This document shows, one piece after another, positions 1 to 12,898 of a DNA stretch of 64,000 nt (the first letter of the stretch is position 1; each line of letters opens with the position of its first letter). The stretch lies in contig UESW01001518.1 in the NCBI GenBank assembly GCA_900491605.1, forward strand, positions 257,115-321,114, read 5' to 3'. The notes beneath the pieces were generated by a model, which was given only the letters and a program-made list of their open reading frames with translations, was not told the origin of the DNA and ran no database searches. The position numbers were made by a program, and so were the translations under genes. Source of the DNA: Calamus simplicifolius (taxonomy: Eukaryota > Streptophyta > Magnoliopsida > Arecales > Arecaceae).

Positions 1-3
1 ATA

Positions 4-347
4 TAACTATGCATGCAAACACGGGTCACTGCATGCAAAACACTGGCCTGTGTACAGGGAGTAAACATTTTGTGCAAGCGCTATACATAAAATGGCAGTC
101 AAAAAAGGACAGGAGCTTAGTTACCCTTTTTATGCATAACACATGCATCAACATCTATCACTGTTCTCATGTGTTTCACGGACTTGTGACTGCACAACTG
201 TGTACGAAACTAACTATGCATGCAAACACGGGTCACTGCATGCACTGGCCTGTGTACAGGGAGTAAACATTTTGTGCAAGCGCTATACATAAAATGGCAG
301 TCAAAAAAAGGACAGGAGCTTAGTTACCCTTTTACATAACACATGCA
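4..347. repeat. imperfect tandem duplication, two copies
   Basis: Copy 1 (4-147) and copy 2 (211-347) share nearly the same sequence, starting TAACTATGCATGCAAACACG and ending CATAACACATGCA, with small indels. They are separated by about 63 bp. The block should lie in or beyond intron 10 of the neighbouring UGP3-type gene. No coding potential is recognised. Confidence 0.85.
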
Positions 348-1631
348 CCTAATGTCTGTGACCTTGCTTTTCTATTGCATCAAGCATCATTGAAGTTGTA
401 TCACTCGTTCTCAAAGGTGTATGCAGTCATAACTCAAAGTAGATACATGACTAGGCTAAATTTGCATCTTTTTCTATCTGTGCCACATGGAAAACCAGCA
501 TCTTCTGAGAATTTCACTATAATAGTGGATGCTTAAGTCATTCTAAATGTTTTATTGACAGTTGGAATAAAGGAAAAATTGAAGTTTTCTAGGGAAACTA
601 AATTATTCTTTCTAAGATAGGTGAAGCCTTAGAAGTTGAAAGTTATAACCACACCCTGCTTATAGCATCTGTTAAGCTTACTTGTCACTGTTTGCACATT
701 AATCAATGTCAGAAGGCAGCTCGGAAGAATATTAACATTATACAAAACCGAGAAGTACAAATGTAAGAGGCCTAGGAGACATGAAATAAAAAGCCGTTGA
801 CCATAACATAAGGGTCCCCCTTCAATCCTAAAAATGCTTAGTTACCCAACCTGTAACATAGCCTGTATGTCCATGGGTCCTATTACCCATCGCAATTGAT
901 AAACTAAAGTATAATGCTAGCAACAGGCATGACTGAACTACCAAGGGAACGGAAATGACAAAAGAATTCTTCTCTAGCAATAAAATGATGTCTTTCCAAT
1001 CATCAAATTTGAAGCAAACTGTTTGATATATCAAACTATATTGTACACCATTTCTACAAAAAGCTGTTACAATCTTAAACCAAACTCAGGTCATGTGCAA
1101 TAGCTAGCACATGAAAAGTCGCAGCTGCTTGCAAAACAAGAATGTTCTGCTTCTTCAATAATGATATGCTACGATTTAAAAGTGTATACGACATTTATAG
1201 AATGACTATTTTGGTGTTAGGAGCATATGGGCCTTGCAAGGAAAGGGTCATCAATGGCAAGAACTTGTGAAATGAAGGTTAGAGTACATAGTCCTGGCAA
1301 GGATAGGGCCTCAGTGAGTTTTGTCAAAAAGTAGGGAAAAATGGAGAAGAGACCCAAGAAACCAGAATCAAATTGTGAAGAAGAATTTGAAAAGACTGCC
1401 ACAGCTAAAGAAGATATCCATTCACAGCAGATAAATGGCAAAACAGAATCACAAATTTCACTGGAATTTGTCAAATTAATGACATTTGGAAGGGATAGGG
1501 TTTATTCAAGTCATGACTTTATTTTTTATATATAAATGGTATCCTGATAAACCACAAGTCTTAATCACATAAACGTTAGAGAAAAGAGTCCATGTGCAAA
1601 CAGAAAATCATCATTCACATTAACTCCACCA
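348..1631. other. AT-rich non-coding DNA, no gene recognised
   Basis: I searched both strands for the missing C-terminal exons of the UGP3-type gene and saw none. The short open frames here do not resemble known proteins. The stretch is most simply part of a long intron downstream of exon 10. Confidence 0.5.
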
Positions 1632-1761
1632 AGGCCGGTCCCAAGCCCGGGTAAAGAAGAAGGGTTGCGTTAGGTAGCTGACAACCAGCATAAAACTCCA
1701 GATCCCTTAAATAGCCAACCCCATGTAGTTGGAAAAAGGCTTAGATGAGTTGAGTTGAGTA
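1632..1761 (+). mobile_element. RTE-type LINE or SINE 3' tail fragment
   Basis: The stretch runs from GGTCCCAAGCCCGGGTAAAG to a tail of TTGAGTTGAGT repeats. The last 45 bp (CCCATGTAGTTGGAAAAAGG and onward) match the reverse complement of the tail of the RTE fragment at 8527-9160. A shared 3' end with a short-repeat tail is typical of RTE LINEs and the SINEs they mobilise. It ends about 20 bp from the donor of UGP3 exon 10, inside the intron. Confidence 0.65.
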
Positions 1762-1781
1762 TAGATAAAGAGTCCACATGC

Positions 1782-4700
1782 CTGGTGCAATGATTTCTCT
1801 GTCTGCTTCCTTCTTCTTTTAGCAGATGAAGTGACCCTTTTTCTTTCATTGTATACAATGAATGTGTCTAGATCATCTGTAAGAACAAGCCAAAAAGAAA
1901 CATGTGAAAAAATCCAGCAGAGGCTGGACAAAGTTTCAACAGTCTTATGAAGGTACCACAAGCATAACAGCTTCATACTTTCTATGCCTTCACTGCATCG
2001 AGAGTTATATGTTTTCAAAAAGTTATCTGCAATACTTTGCATTGTACATTCTAGCCTCCCACCAGAAACACTGCCATGTGGAAAAGAAAGGCTTATAAAT
2101 ACGAGATAACTCCAGTCATTAGAAAACACTGATGAGCAATAACTACATTTGCCTAAATAAGAAAACTCTAGCACAACTTCTCCAGTCATTAGAAAACACT
2201 GATGAGCAATAACTACATTTGCCTAAATAAGAAAACTCTAGCACAACTTCCATAGAATATATAACAACTTACTCTTTTTTTGGGGGTAAAAAGTCACCAT
2301 TTTCAACAGGTAAGACTAGCAAATTGACCTCAAGCTACTTTATAGCAATGAATAGTGTTGGAAGTGCTAATTAAAATGCTAAATTACTTCAAGACCTAAT
2401 GAATCTACAAGATATTTTTCTAACATATATAACCAGAGTATCAGTAATTATCATATGTAAGGTACATGCACAGAAAAAAAAAAAAAAAAAACTTGTACAA
2501 GGCAAATATATATAGATCTGTCCCTCCAAAAATTTATGAAGATAAGCAAGGAGAAACCATTTCACTGATCTATCAGAGTTTTATAAAGATGTGACAGGCC
2601 TAATCAAGACCCTTTAGATTTAACATGCATGTTATCTTATGGCAAACACATTGCACCATAAATGTTTTTAGATGTGTACTTTTCTTCTTCAGCTAAAAAT
2701 AATAAAAAATACAAATACATAACATCAATTTCACATTGCAAGATAATAACAAAATCATAATATTAAAGAAATATTAAAAGAATGTAAGGGTTTGTGTTTG
2801 ACCGACAAGAATCATATTAACATGCAAGTCTGCATAGTTGCATGCATTGTTTATTACTAATAGCATGCCATCAGTCAATATCCTATGATCAATGTGATGG
2901 TGCTTAATAATTGTTTGAAACATACTCATACCGAGTCTTATTAAGATAAAACAGTCTTCATCACACTAGTGAGACCATGGCATTTAAGAACCATTACACA
3001 CCAAAACTTGAAATGAAGATCATTGTTTCTTAACGGTCAATATAAGTCATAGATCTGCTAAAAGCTTCACATGCAAATAGATGAAAGCTCAATGGCTATA
3101 TTTATGGTGATGGTGGATGATGAGAATTTGTTTGATTTCTAGAATGCATAAATTTCCAAGATTCCTTTTGTTTTCTCATTTTACAGATATTGAAAGCAGC
3201 ATGCGGAATAGATGAATATGCTAAAGTAGCAGATATTATAAATATATGTGTTCTTCCAAATGAGTATTGCATGGTTCTTATTTTGTACCATAGTTTCCAG
3301 TGCTGGACGCTGATGACAGGGGCATACAATGATACAACAGTACAAGCACCAACAATGAGTAGGAACAGCACATATGAGGCCACTGTTTCAACTTTTTTAT
3401 TTAAAAAGAAGGATTTAAAAGCATCTTTTCTCCACCCCAGGCCAACACTCTTGTTCCATACATGTTTTTCACTTGGAAAAATTGAAGAGTGGCGTATATA
3501 CCTGTTTTAAGGGGAACATCTAATCTAGTGAACTATTTAATCATGAATCTAAGAAGCTATTTGCCAGATCTGGATTAAAAATGTCAGATAAAAACTGCCT
3601 CCAGCCATGCTTCCAAGCATGGAAGGGGAAGGGAGTAATTTATGTTTTATAATAATAAATATACAACTCATCGACACAAAGATGACTAGCAGCTGCAGAA
3701 GTATGGGAGTGACCATGAGAAAAGCTGCAAAATTGATTTTTTTTTTTTAAAGGCAGATATAAGTTTTTGGAGAAACATGTACCTACGCTGAATTCCAAGA
3801 TGATCAACATAAGAAACAGGCTTTTTTAAGTTTAACACCAGGCCTGGTAAGCAACTTGCATCTTGACTAGATCCAACTTTCTCAGCAGCACATAAATCAA
3901 CATAAAGAATGTTTGTATTTGCAGGAAACTCTGCCTGCAAGCTTGGACACAAAAGAGGACCAAATTCAGAAACAAAGAAAAAGAAGAGAGAAGTACATGA
4001 CATGTAGAGTGAAAATCAAATTATTTCATTATAAAGATAAACATGGCAAAAGCATAAAGAATGATAAAAGGGAACCAAAACAATAGCTATGATGATAAAA
4101 AAAAAATTAGCCACATTCATAATAATGAAAATATCGGTTCATTTGTTAATTTTTGAGATTAAATATCAATGAGGAGGAAGTGAGTGCAGGTATGGGTGTG
4201 AATGCAGGAAACAGGCATTTTAAAGGATATGAAGCAAGGAAGCACTTAGGAAATAGTTGCACGTTTGAGTTCCTGGAGCAGGTGCATACCCCAGGTATAA
4301 GTTTCCTGCTAAGAAGGGATAAATCAAGGATACAACATAGAATAAGTTCTGCTGATAATTGAAGATATTGAGCACCCAAGGACACCCATAACCAAGAAAT
4401 TATCATCCATAACATCTTGGCCAACAATTGCTGATTCCAAAGACTTTCGATAATATTGATTTTATAAATGAGGAACAAGCATAAACTCATGAATTTCACC
4501 TTGCAGCTTCATCTTTTCCATCACTAGAAGCTTACCTTTCAAGTATGCATCTCCTGGTAGTCAATTTAAGTTGTGTTTATAAATGAGCATAAAAAATAAG
4601 TGCTCAAAATTGCCACATGGCACATGAATATAATGCCAATAAATGCCATCATAATCATAAGTACAACATGTGACTTCAAGAATGTTGATTTATATCAGGG

Positions 4701-7700
4701 CAGTCAGAGACCTAGAGGGTCTCAGGCAGTGTGGCCCAGTAAAATTATATGGATAAAAGGCCTAGGTCCCTACATGGAATCTTCGAGTTCCAGAACTCTA
4801 TAATCTAATCAAAAAAATGATTTCAACCAGTTTTCAATTATGAATATACTAAAAAATCACAGATAACAAAGCATACAGTTCTTTAGTGCAAAAAGAAAAG
4901 GTGTGAAAAAACATGCCACATATAATGCACACAAAACATTTGCTCATGTACAATTTGAATACAACCTGACCGAACTTTCAGCCAAAAATTTTAGAACTTT
5001 TACAACTAATCCATAACATTTTGAAGCTAAAAATTCCAAACACAACATACTAATTACACACTTAAAGCAATGCTTTTATACAACCTAAAGAAATCATGTA
5101 GGCTAGACTGGACAACCATCTTTAATTTAAGATGAAATACACAATTATCCAAAAAAACCTGGGGGGAATCGCCTAGGTCACATATACCAATTCAAGTGCC
5201 ACGGTGAGCATCTGAGGTGGCTAGGCAGCTGCCTAAACTAGGAAACCTAAGGGCCCATTTAGTAGTGCTTTTATTTTATGCTCTTATTTTCAAAAATCCA
5301 GGAAGAAGTTGAACCAGATTGAGCAAATATGTATGATGAAACACATTTGTTCTTTAAATTTGTGGTAAAACCTTTAGAGCTTTTAGAAGCAAAGATCTAT
5401 GGCCTTTGAAAAATGAAATTAAAGGCAGGGAATGGCTGAAGCTTTGTGCAAATGCTAACCCCACTGTCAATCTCCATGCAGCTTTTCACTATTTGTAGGG
5501 AAACAAAAATACAAAAACAGCAATAATACCAAAGAGGCCCTAAACTAATTGCATCCCATAACAACAAAGATGACAAATATCCTTTCTCATGAACACAACC
5601 TGACAAACCACATAAAACCCATTTAGCATAAGGGCAGCAAAGTTATAGGGATAATAATTTTAGTAGTATGCTTGAGAGAATCTTCCCTATCAAAGAAAAC
5701 TTAAAATGGTACAGAATTATATATAATAAACATAAGAACTACCATTAAGGCGCTGTTTCTATGCCTGCAATTCAATTGCATGCTATTTAAATACAGACTG
5801 TACTTGGAAATGCTGCAATTGGAATTGCAGTTGAAAAACTATTTCTGTTTGGTTGACTGTAATTGGAAGTTATAAATGCAGTTGCAGCTGCTTGGTTGTA
5901 TAATAATGAAAGAGATAAGGTAATAATGCAAATGATCTAGCACAGTTACCCCTTAAATAACAATAGTTCTAGATATCAAAACAAGTTGCAAGGAATAAGA
6001 CAGTTTCATGAAAAAGTTGAACTTAAAGGATTCATCTGCTACTGTGAAATGACTTTACAACCTTAAGCAATGGATAGTATGCATACCTGCCAAGTGACAA
6101 AGGCATGTCACTAATGCCATATTTCTCAAATTCAGTGTATTCAATACATGTAATACCATATGCCCATTGCCCATCCAGGTTTTGCTTCTCAAGAAGCATG
6201 TTTATTCCTTCTGTAGCTCCCAAGTTTCTCTGACAGGATGCAAAACCTAATTTCTGCAACACTTGAAACATCAGCAAGAAGAGTTCCTATGATGGTTCTC
6301 ATTTAAAATAAGCAGAAACATGAAATCCATGCAAGCACGACAATCCTAGTAACAAAATCATCAGTTCCAGAGATAAAATAGTGGTTGACATGATATTCAT
6401 CACACAATTGACAATATGGAAATTAATGACCTATAGCAATATGAAAATGTCTCAACCTTGTTAGTGATAGTAAGTGAAAGAGAATCAAGTTTCCAAGCAC
6501 TGATCTAAGATTCTAATTTTAAATTTATATAGTTACATAAAAACAGAGTTTAGAAAGATCAAACATGACCAACCATAACTTGTACCTTATTGTACTGCAA
6601 GCCTAGTCCAGCCAATGCTAAAAGGGTAAGATCTGTTGCGGCCACCACATTACTGCAAAATCACAAAAGCAGTCTTGCTTATGCCTTAAATGTACTGTTC
6701 TGATCAAGAATAACAACTATGCCAAGATGCATCAACAGAACAACAGTACTTTTAGCAATAGATCATAGAGATAACCTGACTTGCCGTACTGTTGCACCTT
6801 TTCTTTTGTGGCCATAGAACCAATTGAATACACCTTTGTCATGTGCAAGCTTCCAGATTGCGCCATGACCACCAGGTTTGCACACTGGGAATAGTGGTCT
6901 GCTTGTCAACCACTGCCCATTTTCAGCAGCCACAACTGGCACCAAAGGCTTGGAGAAGGGCGAACAAAAATAACAGATCATTGAGAAAGATATAACAGAA
7001 TAGTGATATCTTGGCTCAAACAATAAATAGACACCAAGGGAGCAATGAATCAAAAGGCACGTTTTTTTTTCACAAAGGAGGGAAATTGTGAGTATAGTTA
7101 AAATATACCTGCTCGAAAATGTGAAAATTTTGTCGGCCTCTCCCAAACCATCCAAATCTTTCACAAAGTGCAGTTATATGCTCATGGTTGTTCTTCACTG
7201 AGCTTGTCATGATCGCAACAGGGGTTATACATTGCTTCCCATAGATCTTGAAATGGAGGAACTCTCTAGCCTACCATTCAGTTTAGAGACTTACTACCTT
7301 TATATTAATGCAATTCAGTTTAAAGGCTGTTAATTATATCATGAGGATTGGGATGAAACAGATCATAAAACAGTGTAATAAATTGTTGGTTCACATAAGT
7401 AGTTTTAACAACTTCTAATAACATTAGAATTCAAAGATGGAACAAAGATTAGTAAACTGTATAATGTTAAGGCATTCCACAAAAATAACAGAAAAATAAT
7501 GTTATTACTTTTGTTGTCTAGAATTATATTATGTAAATCACATACATGCATGCATGCATATGTATGTAAATCACACACATGCACGCATGCATGCATAATA
7601 TGAAGTTCATGCCAGCTCTTGGATGCTGCATATCCAATAAGGGAAGATGCATACATCCATTGCCTACATGAAATAACATTGAAATAACATTTGAATAGAT

Positions 7701-10700
7701 TAATTAGTATTCTAATCACATCAAATCCCATGATTTACATTGTAGGTTTTACTATTTTAATCAAAAAACATTTTTGCAAGATGACTAAAATTGGGAGAAA
7801 GAATTTGGAAAACACAGGGTCAGATGTTATTAAAAAACAGGGCAGTTAATCAATTAACAATAAGCATAATCAACATTCAAAAATAAGTGTTTTATGAAAA
7901 TCATATAATGTATCATTAACATGTTAAGCTAGAAGCATTTATATCCACCCTGAAGTTGTAGTCCTTCAAATTACCAATAAGTAAGGGCACTTAACAACCC
8001 TCAAGCAGAATTCACAACTTGGAAATTCTTCTGATGCATTTCATATTCAAAAAAGGACTTATATTACATATGTTCATATAAATTTCTGAACTCTTTCTTA
8101 AATATTAAAGCTACTAACACATATGCTTCTTGTTTATGAATGAGGATTACAAAAGCCGAACCAAGACAGTAGGCTCAATGCTTGACAGTTATGGTTATGA
8201 TAGTTCTTATGCAAGGCAATTTCCTTACAGATAACAGCAACAGAATCTGTTTAACAAACTGTAATTAAATAACAACTTAAATGTTGTTCTGTGTCATAAG
8301 ATTTATAAGATACATATGATGCTGCATAATTATACATAATATATGCACAAATATCAATATATGTTGTAACTATATGTATAGATACATACAATGTTATCAC
8401 TATGCTACACCACAAAAGTCCAATATATGTTGGAATTATCTATATAAAATAGAGTTCTGCATGTGCAATGCATGTGTCAAACAAAAGTCCCTTGATGGAG
8501 CTGATGAAAAGGAAACCAGAATTGCTGAACTCAACTCAACTCATCTAAGCCTTTTCCCAACTACATGGGATCGGCTACATGAATCCGCTTCCTCCACTCT
8601 ACTCCATTCAGGACTAAGTCGACATTCAGATTACAAATAGTTTTATCTTTTTTAATTATTTCTGTCCATATCATTTTAGGTCTACCTCTACCTCTATCCT
8701 TACCATATATTGTTAAAAAAATACTTTTTCTAACTGGAGCATCTAAAAGACTTTGTTATATATGTCCAAACCATCATAATCAATTTTCTCTTATTTTATC
8801 TTTAATTGGAGCTACTCCTATCATTTATCTTATATGTTTATTTCTAATTCTATCTTTTAAAGTTTACCATATATCCATCTTAACATACGCATTTTTGTTA
8901 CTCTTAATTTATTCATATGTTGTTTCAGTATCGTCCAACACTCTATTCCATATAGAATAACTGGCCTAATAGCGGTTTATAGAATTTTTCTTTTAATTTT
9001 AATGAGATGCGCCGATCATACAATACTCTCGAAGCACTCCTCCACTTAATTCATCTTGCTTTAACTCTATGATTCACATTTTCACATGTTTCACCTTTTT
9101 GCTGGATAATTGATCCCAAATACCTAAATTTTTTAATCCTTGGTATCTCGGAACCAGGATTGCTACAGTTAAAAAAAGAAAAAAAAAGGATAAAGAACCT
9201 CTTAGTGATAGCATTTTAGGAGAGGGGGAGAGGAAAAGCCACAATAAAATGGATTATGATAAGAAAACAAGAAATTAGGGGGAAAAAAGAGGCTACGACT
9301 AGATGGAGTAGATTCCTGAAGGAGACATTTATAACAGTGGGGATAGTTTAACCTACTAAAATTTAATATATCACTGCTTAGGTTAGGTTTCTTATTTCAC
9401 CCCTTAATACATAGTTTCCTAAACTCTTGTAGGCCTATTTTCTTCGTCATTGTTTGTTCAATAAAAATAACTCTAATTCAAATCACCATATACCTTATTC
9501 TTTAAATAGTGTAGAGGCCACGTATGCATTTTATTTTGATGGCATGGGCACCATCAGAAATAACCTGTCTAGATCCAAGGCCTGATATTCCAATGAGAAT
9601 TAAATGAATCAAGAACTTAAAAAATAAGACACTAACAGAAATATTTTTCTATGCATGCCAAAAGCAAAATCCAGTCCAAGTTCCTGAGCTTAAGCAGATT
9701 TAATGCAACTGTAAAGACAATACAGCACAGGAATCATCAGTGTGTATCTAGTAGTCTCTAGAATGCATAATCTATCACAAGGTGACTACTGTAATGAGTT
9801 ATATGAATTCTAACAATGAAAGATCTACTACCTGTAGATCTCTTATTAAACCTTCTAATAATGTTCGTCCACAATAAGGAAGCATTGCAGCTGGAAGGCA
9901 TTCACCTGTGTCAGGGTCAACCAAACCAAGACGATCCCCAGCACCACCAAGAGGATAAATCTCACCTAGTTCTGGCAATCCCTAAAGAGAAGGAAGCTTT
10001 ATGGATTACCTTAAAAGATGTCATGGGGAAATTTTATAAAAAAAAAATTATCCACAAGTAGAAGAGCTTTATTCAGCTATATGAATTATATCAAGCTAAC
10101 CTCAATTCCCCATAAAGCAGCTTGAGATGCATATTCCATATTTTCAAAAAGATCAAGGCCAGTGGGCACATGAATCTCCATAAATTTGTTTTGCCATGAC
10201 TTGTACAAGCAAGGGGATCCTTTCAAAGTCCTATCATCTTTTGCTGGTGAAAGAAGCTGTAATGCCATAATCTGATACCTGTAAAAGGAAAGCAGATAAT
10301 AATATTTTTGAAATTTTAACATAAATGTTTGATATCTCTTGCTCACAGTAACAGGGGTAGTAAAGATTTCTCATCTCCTGGACTAAGAAATGTTCCCAAA
10401 TTTTTATTGATCATGATTTGATCCATCAAAGTCAAGTCAAACACCTACATAGGATACAGTATGCATGAGCGAAAAAAGGAGATGGAATGAATTATTTAAC
10501 TGCTTAAGCCAAGCTGTGCAAATGCAATTTAATACAATATTAATCTGTTTTAATACACAAATAGTCAACTGAACATATGTGCATGGAAAAACTACTCAGT
10601 AATATAGGATGTTTTAAGAAACTTTCCCTTGGCAATGGGGTATAGATTTTTTAAGTATAATAAAGGGAGGAGGGGAACCATGAAAAGCATCTTTCCTAGT

Positions 10701-12681
10701 GTCAATCAACCAAAAGAATGACCTAGTTGGCATTCACAAACATGGCACTAACAACAACGAACCTTATAGTTTTGTTATGGCTTAAGTTCCAGATCCAACT
10801 TCAAAACTGTTCCGGTCCCAAGGCAAATTCTTCGAAATGAAAACAGTATTTATGCCTAGAACGTCCATCTAAGTATTCTTTCATCTCCATCCTGCTCTCT
10901 GAATAAAAAACCTAGACTGTGAAAGGCTGTTCCTATGCAATTCAATACATGCTATCCATAAATGGCTTTCCTCGATTCAACCTCTTATAGAAAAAATCCT
11001 AGCTTCATTTAATGCACTTATCAAGGTTATCCTTCCCAATTTTACCAAACATGCAGGGCAAAGACAAGAATGCAAAAGCAAAGAAACAAATATAGAAAAC
11101 AAAAAACAAAGAAATATAGCACAACTTAAAATAAGGTTTCTAACATGACTTTTATCAAAAAAGAGATCTAAAGTAACAAATCTCCGAATTTAGTCCCCAA
11201 GAGGCTGAATATTCTAAAACAAACTAAGCATCATCATTTTCTCCATCCTTTTCATAATATAAATCGACGGACATTCCACTAAGCAACAAGCTTTCCAAGG
11301 ATGTTCCCCATTTAGCCAATCCACTTCATGAGCATTCTGCTAAATGACAATTTTTGTCATGATTGATGCAATAAACCTTGCTGATATTGACGCTTAAACA
11401 TTGGGAATTCTGCCAAATGACAATTTTTCATCATGATCATCTAAGGTATCCCATCCTCATTTATCCTAAAATTTGTTTGAAAGTTTGCTAGGCAACAATC
11501 TTTAATGCGACAAATCAGGACAAGGACAAATCAGGACAAGGTTTTAGAACATTGAGAAGTACTTTCTATACCCCGTTCCCCGGGAAGCTGGAAAAGTCAT
11601 TTTTCACGGAGGTAAGGTTTCTGGTTTAATTATTTCAATGGCAAATTGAAAATTTTGGAAATCTTATTTCTAATAAAAAGTGCTTCATGTCCCCTCACTC
11701 TCATAACTCTTTTTATCTCCTGATACTTTCTCCTTTCGATTACCAAGTTCGTAGCATTCATCACAAATACAACACCTCTCACTGACTGGTGTTGACCCAA
11801 ATTTCCAGAGGAACCGAACTTTAAGAATATATAATTGGGCTCAAATTACCCCTTTTTTAATGCTGAAATATCAAACTAGTTCGGTTCATCCTTCTTTTAT
11901 TTTCATTATTAGTGAGGAAGGCTTTATATGAATAAGAAAAAACAGAGCTAGCAGAACGCGTTATTTAACGAATTACACTCACCCGATGATCCCTCCAATG
12001 CAATCATAGAACTGTTCGATCTCACTCAAAGTCTTCAGAAGCTTTTCAGCGGCTCGATAACTCCAACCCAACATCACCAATTCGATCGCCATCAACCCAC
12101 TCACTGTCCAAATTCCACTTCTCTATAACACCCGCCAACGCAATGAACGCGCTTTTCAACGCACTCCCCTCCACCAGATGCCCCACACTTCCGCCACCGC
12201 CGCCGCCGCCCGAATCCAGCTCCGAACCAAGCACATGCCCCTGGCCGGCCGCAACCAGACACTTGAGCAAGAACACCTCTGCCGTCTCCAGAAATTCCAA
12301 AACCTCAGAAATCCCTCCTCTCCGAGCGGCAAAGAAATCCCTAACCCTAGAATCTGCGTCAAGAACGCGAAGCTTCTCGCTCAATCTCCTCGCCCCTCGA
12401 AGACGAGCCCGGACGGCGTCAAGGCGTGCAACCTCCTCCCCGAAGTCGAAGTCCGGAGCCGGCGCGTGCTCGACTGGAGCAATAGAAACTCTCTGGGTCC
12501 GAGAAGGAGACAAAGGAGAGGAGGAGGAGGAGGAGGCGAAGGAGAAGGAATAGGAGAAATGCTTGCGGAAGAGAAGTGACTGGGGGCGAGAGGAGGCGAG
12601 GAAGGGGAGGGAGGCAGAAGAGATGGGAAGAGAGGAAGAGAGGGATGCGCGGCGGAGCAGAGGAGAGGAGTTCGCCGCCAT
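1782..12681 (-). CDS. UGP3: plastid UDP-glucose pyrophosphorylase, UGP3-type (partial, 10 exons)
   Basis: The family makes UDP-glucose in plastids, which feeds sulfolipid synthesis through SQD1 (known from Arabidopsis UGP3). Exons by GT-AG signals and conserved protein: 11983-12681, 10101-10278, 9832-9981, 7109-7270, 6776-6948, 6586-6652, 6087-6253, 3783-3941, 1979-2070 and 1782-1876. All phases join in frame, giving about 647 codons if one extra base in exon 1 is ignored. Exon 3 has the nucleotide-binding motif GGAGDRLGL (about residues 304-312). Exon 5 has KPGGHG (about 420), exon 7 CIEYTEF (about 512), exon 8 ANTNILYVDL and exon 9 GGRLECTMQ, all family hallmarks. Arabidopsis UGP3 is roughly 880 residues, so the C-terminal portion is missing here and should lie left of the window. 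Exon 10 appears to end at a GC donor. The assignment is firm; activity of this copy is uncertain because of the exon 1 frameshift. Confidence 0.9.
2111..2250. repeat. exact 70-bp tandem duplication in UGP3 intron 8
   Basis: The unit TCCAGTCATTAGAAAACACT and onward occupies 2111-2180 and is repeated without change at 2181-2250. It sits about 40 bp upstream, in the gene's direction, of the exon 9 acceptor at 2070/2071, so the acceptor and its surroundings may overlap the duplication event. Confidence 0.9.
2471..2495. repeat. poly(A) run in UGP3 intron 8
   Basis: A homopolymer of about 19 A lies between GCACAG and CTTGTACAAG. It is a simple repeat and could also mark an old retroposon tail, but no element body is recognised next to it. 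Confidence 0.7.
5251..5540. mobile_element. hAT-type MITE in UGP3 intron 7
   Basis: The left end GGGCCCATTTAGTAGTGCTT and the reverse complement of the right end, GGGCCTCTTTGGTATTATTG, form imperfect terminal inverted repeats of the kind seen in plant hAT MITEs. The flanking octamers AAACCTAA (left) and TAAACTAA (right) match at 6 of 8 positions, which fits an aged 8-bp target duplication. There is no coding capacity. It lies between exons 7 and 8. Confidence 0.65.
7540..7600. repeat. CATG microsatellite
   Basis: Interrupted runs of CATG occur within ACATGCATGCATGCATATG and the following ACATGCACGCATGCATGCAT. The tract is in the UGP3 intron between exons 3 and 4. No other role is visible. 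Confidence 0.8.
8527..9160 (-). mobile_element. RTE-type LINE fragment (RT C-terminus plus 3' tail)
   Basis: On the minus strand the segment reads from the C-terminal part of a plant RTE-like reverse transcriptase into a 3' tail. Traces such as FRYLGS-like and RGRGRPKMIW-like residues match the family's end as I remember it, but stops and frameshifts make it non-coding. The tail ends with TTGAGTTGAGTTGAG repeats. It sits in the UGP3 intron between exons 3 and 4 and is 5'-truncated, as is usual for LINE copies. Confidence 0.7.
11983..12681 (-). CDS. UGP3: UGP3 exon 1: transit peptide and N-terminal region, with frameshift
   Basis: The start is the ATG at 12681 in the context CCCATGGCGG, the first in-frame start. 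Residues 1 to about 60 are rich in Ser, Ala, Leu and Arg with few acidic residues, as in a chloroplast transit peptide. The exon is much more GC-rich than the introns. The initial frame runs to a TGA at 12046. The conserved continuation (AAEKLL, then EIEQFYDCIGGIIG) is in the next frame, so one extra base, or two missing, lies near 12050-12060. The exon is 699 bp; removing one base gives the phase-2 end that exon 2 needs. The donor is GG|GTGAGT. The shift could be an assembly error or a real lesion. Confidence 0.85.
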
Positions 12682-12699
12682 GGGAGAGTCGCGGAGATG

Positions 12700-12735
12700 A
12701 TCGAGAGAGAGAGAGAGAGAGAGGGAGGGAGAGCG
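12700..12735. repeat. GA/CT microsatellite in the presumed UGP3 5' UTR
   Basis: A (GA)n run lies 20 to 55 bp upstream of the ATG; on the coding strand it is CT-rich. CT-rich tracts near transcription starts are common in plant genes. I saw no clear TATA box upstream. Confidence 0.75.
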
Positions 12736-12898
12736 GGTTTTACATACGGAGGCGATAATAGAGTCGGGTTAAAGTGGGGATAGCGGGGATAAGAGAGAGA
12801 TGCTTTGGTTCTAACGGTATATGCTTCGCCGATTCCTTCCCTTCGAAGCCTCTCGGAAGCCTCGTTGCCGGCCGGCCGACCGAGTGCTGGCGTGGCAG

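Noticed and set aside
828..1474. minus-strand frames as candidate C-terminal UGP3 exons
   Set aside because: Their residues do not resemble the expected C-terminal region and no matching splice sites were seen.
5750..5905. possible second MITE (GGCGCTGTTTCTATGCC start)
   Set aside because: I could not find a matching inverted end or target duplication.
12143..12579. plus-strand open frames of 133-136 codons
   Set aside because: They are antisense to UGP3 exon 1, whose minus-strand frame is supported by homology; GC-rich composition explains their length.
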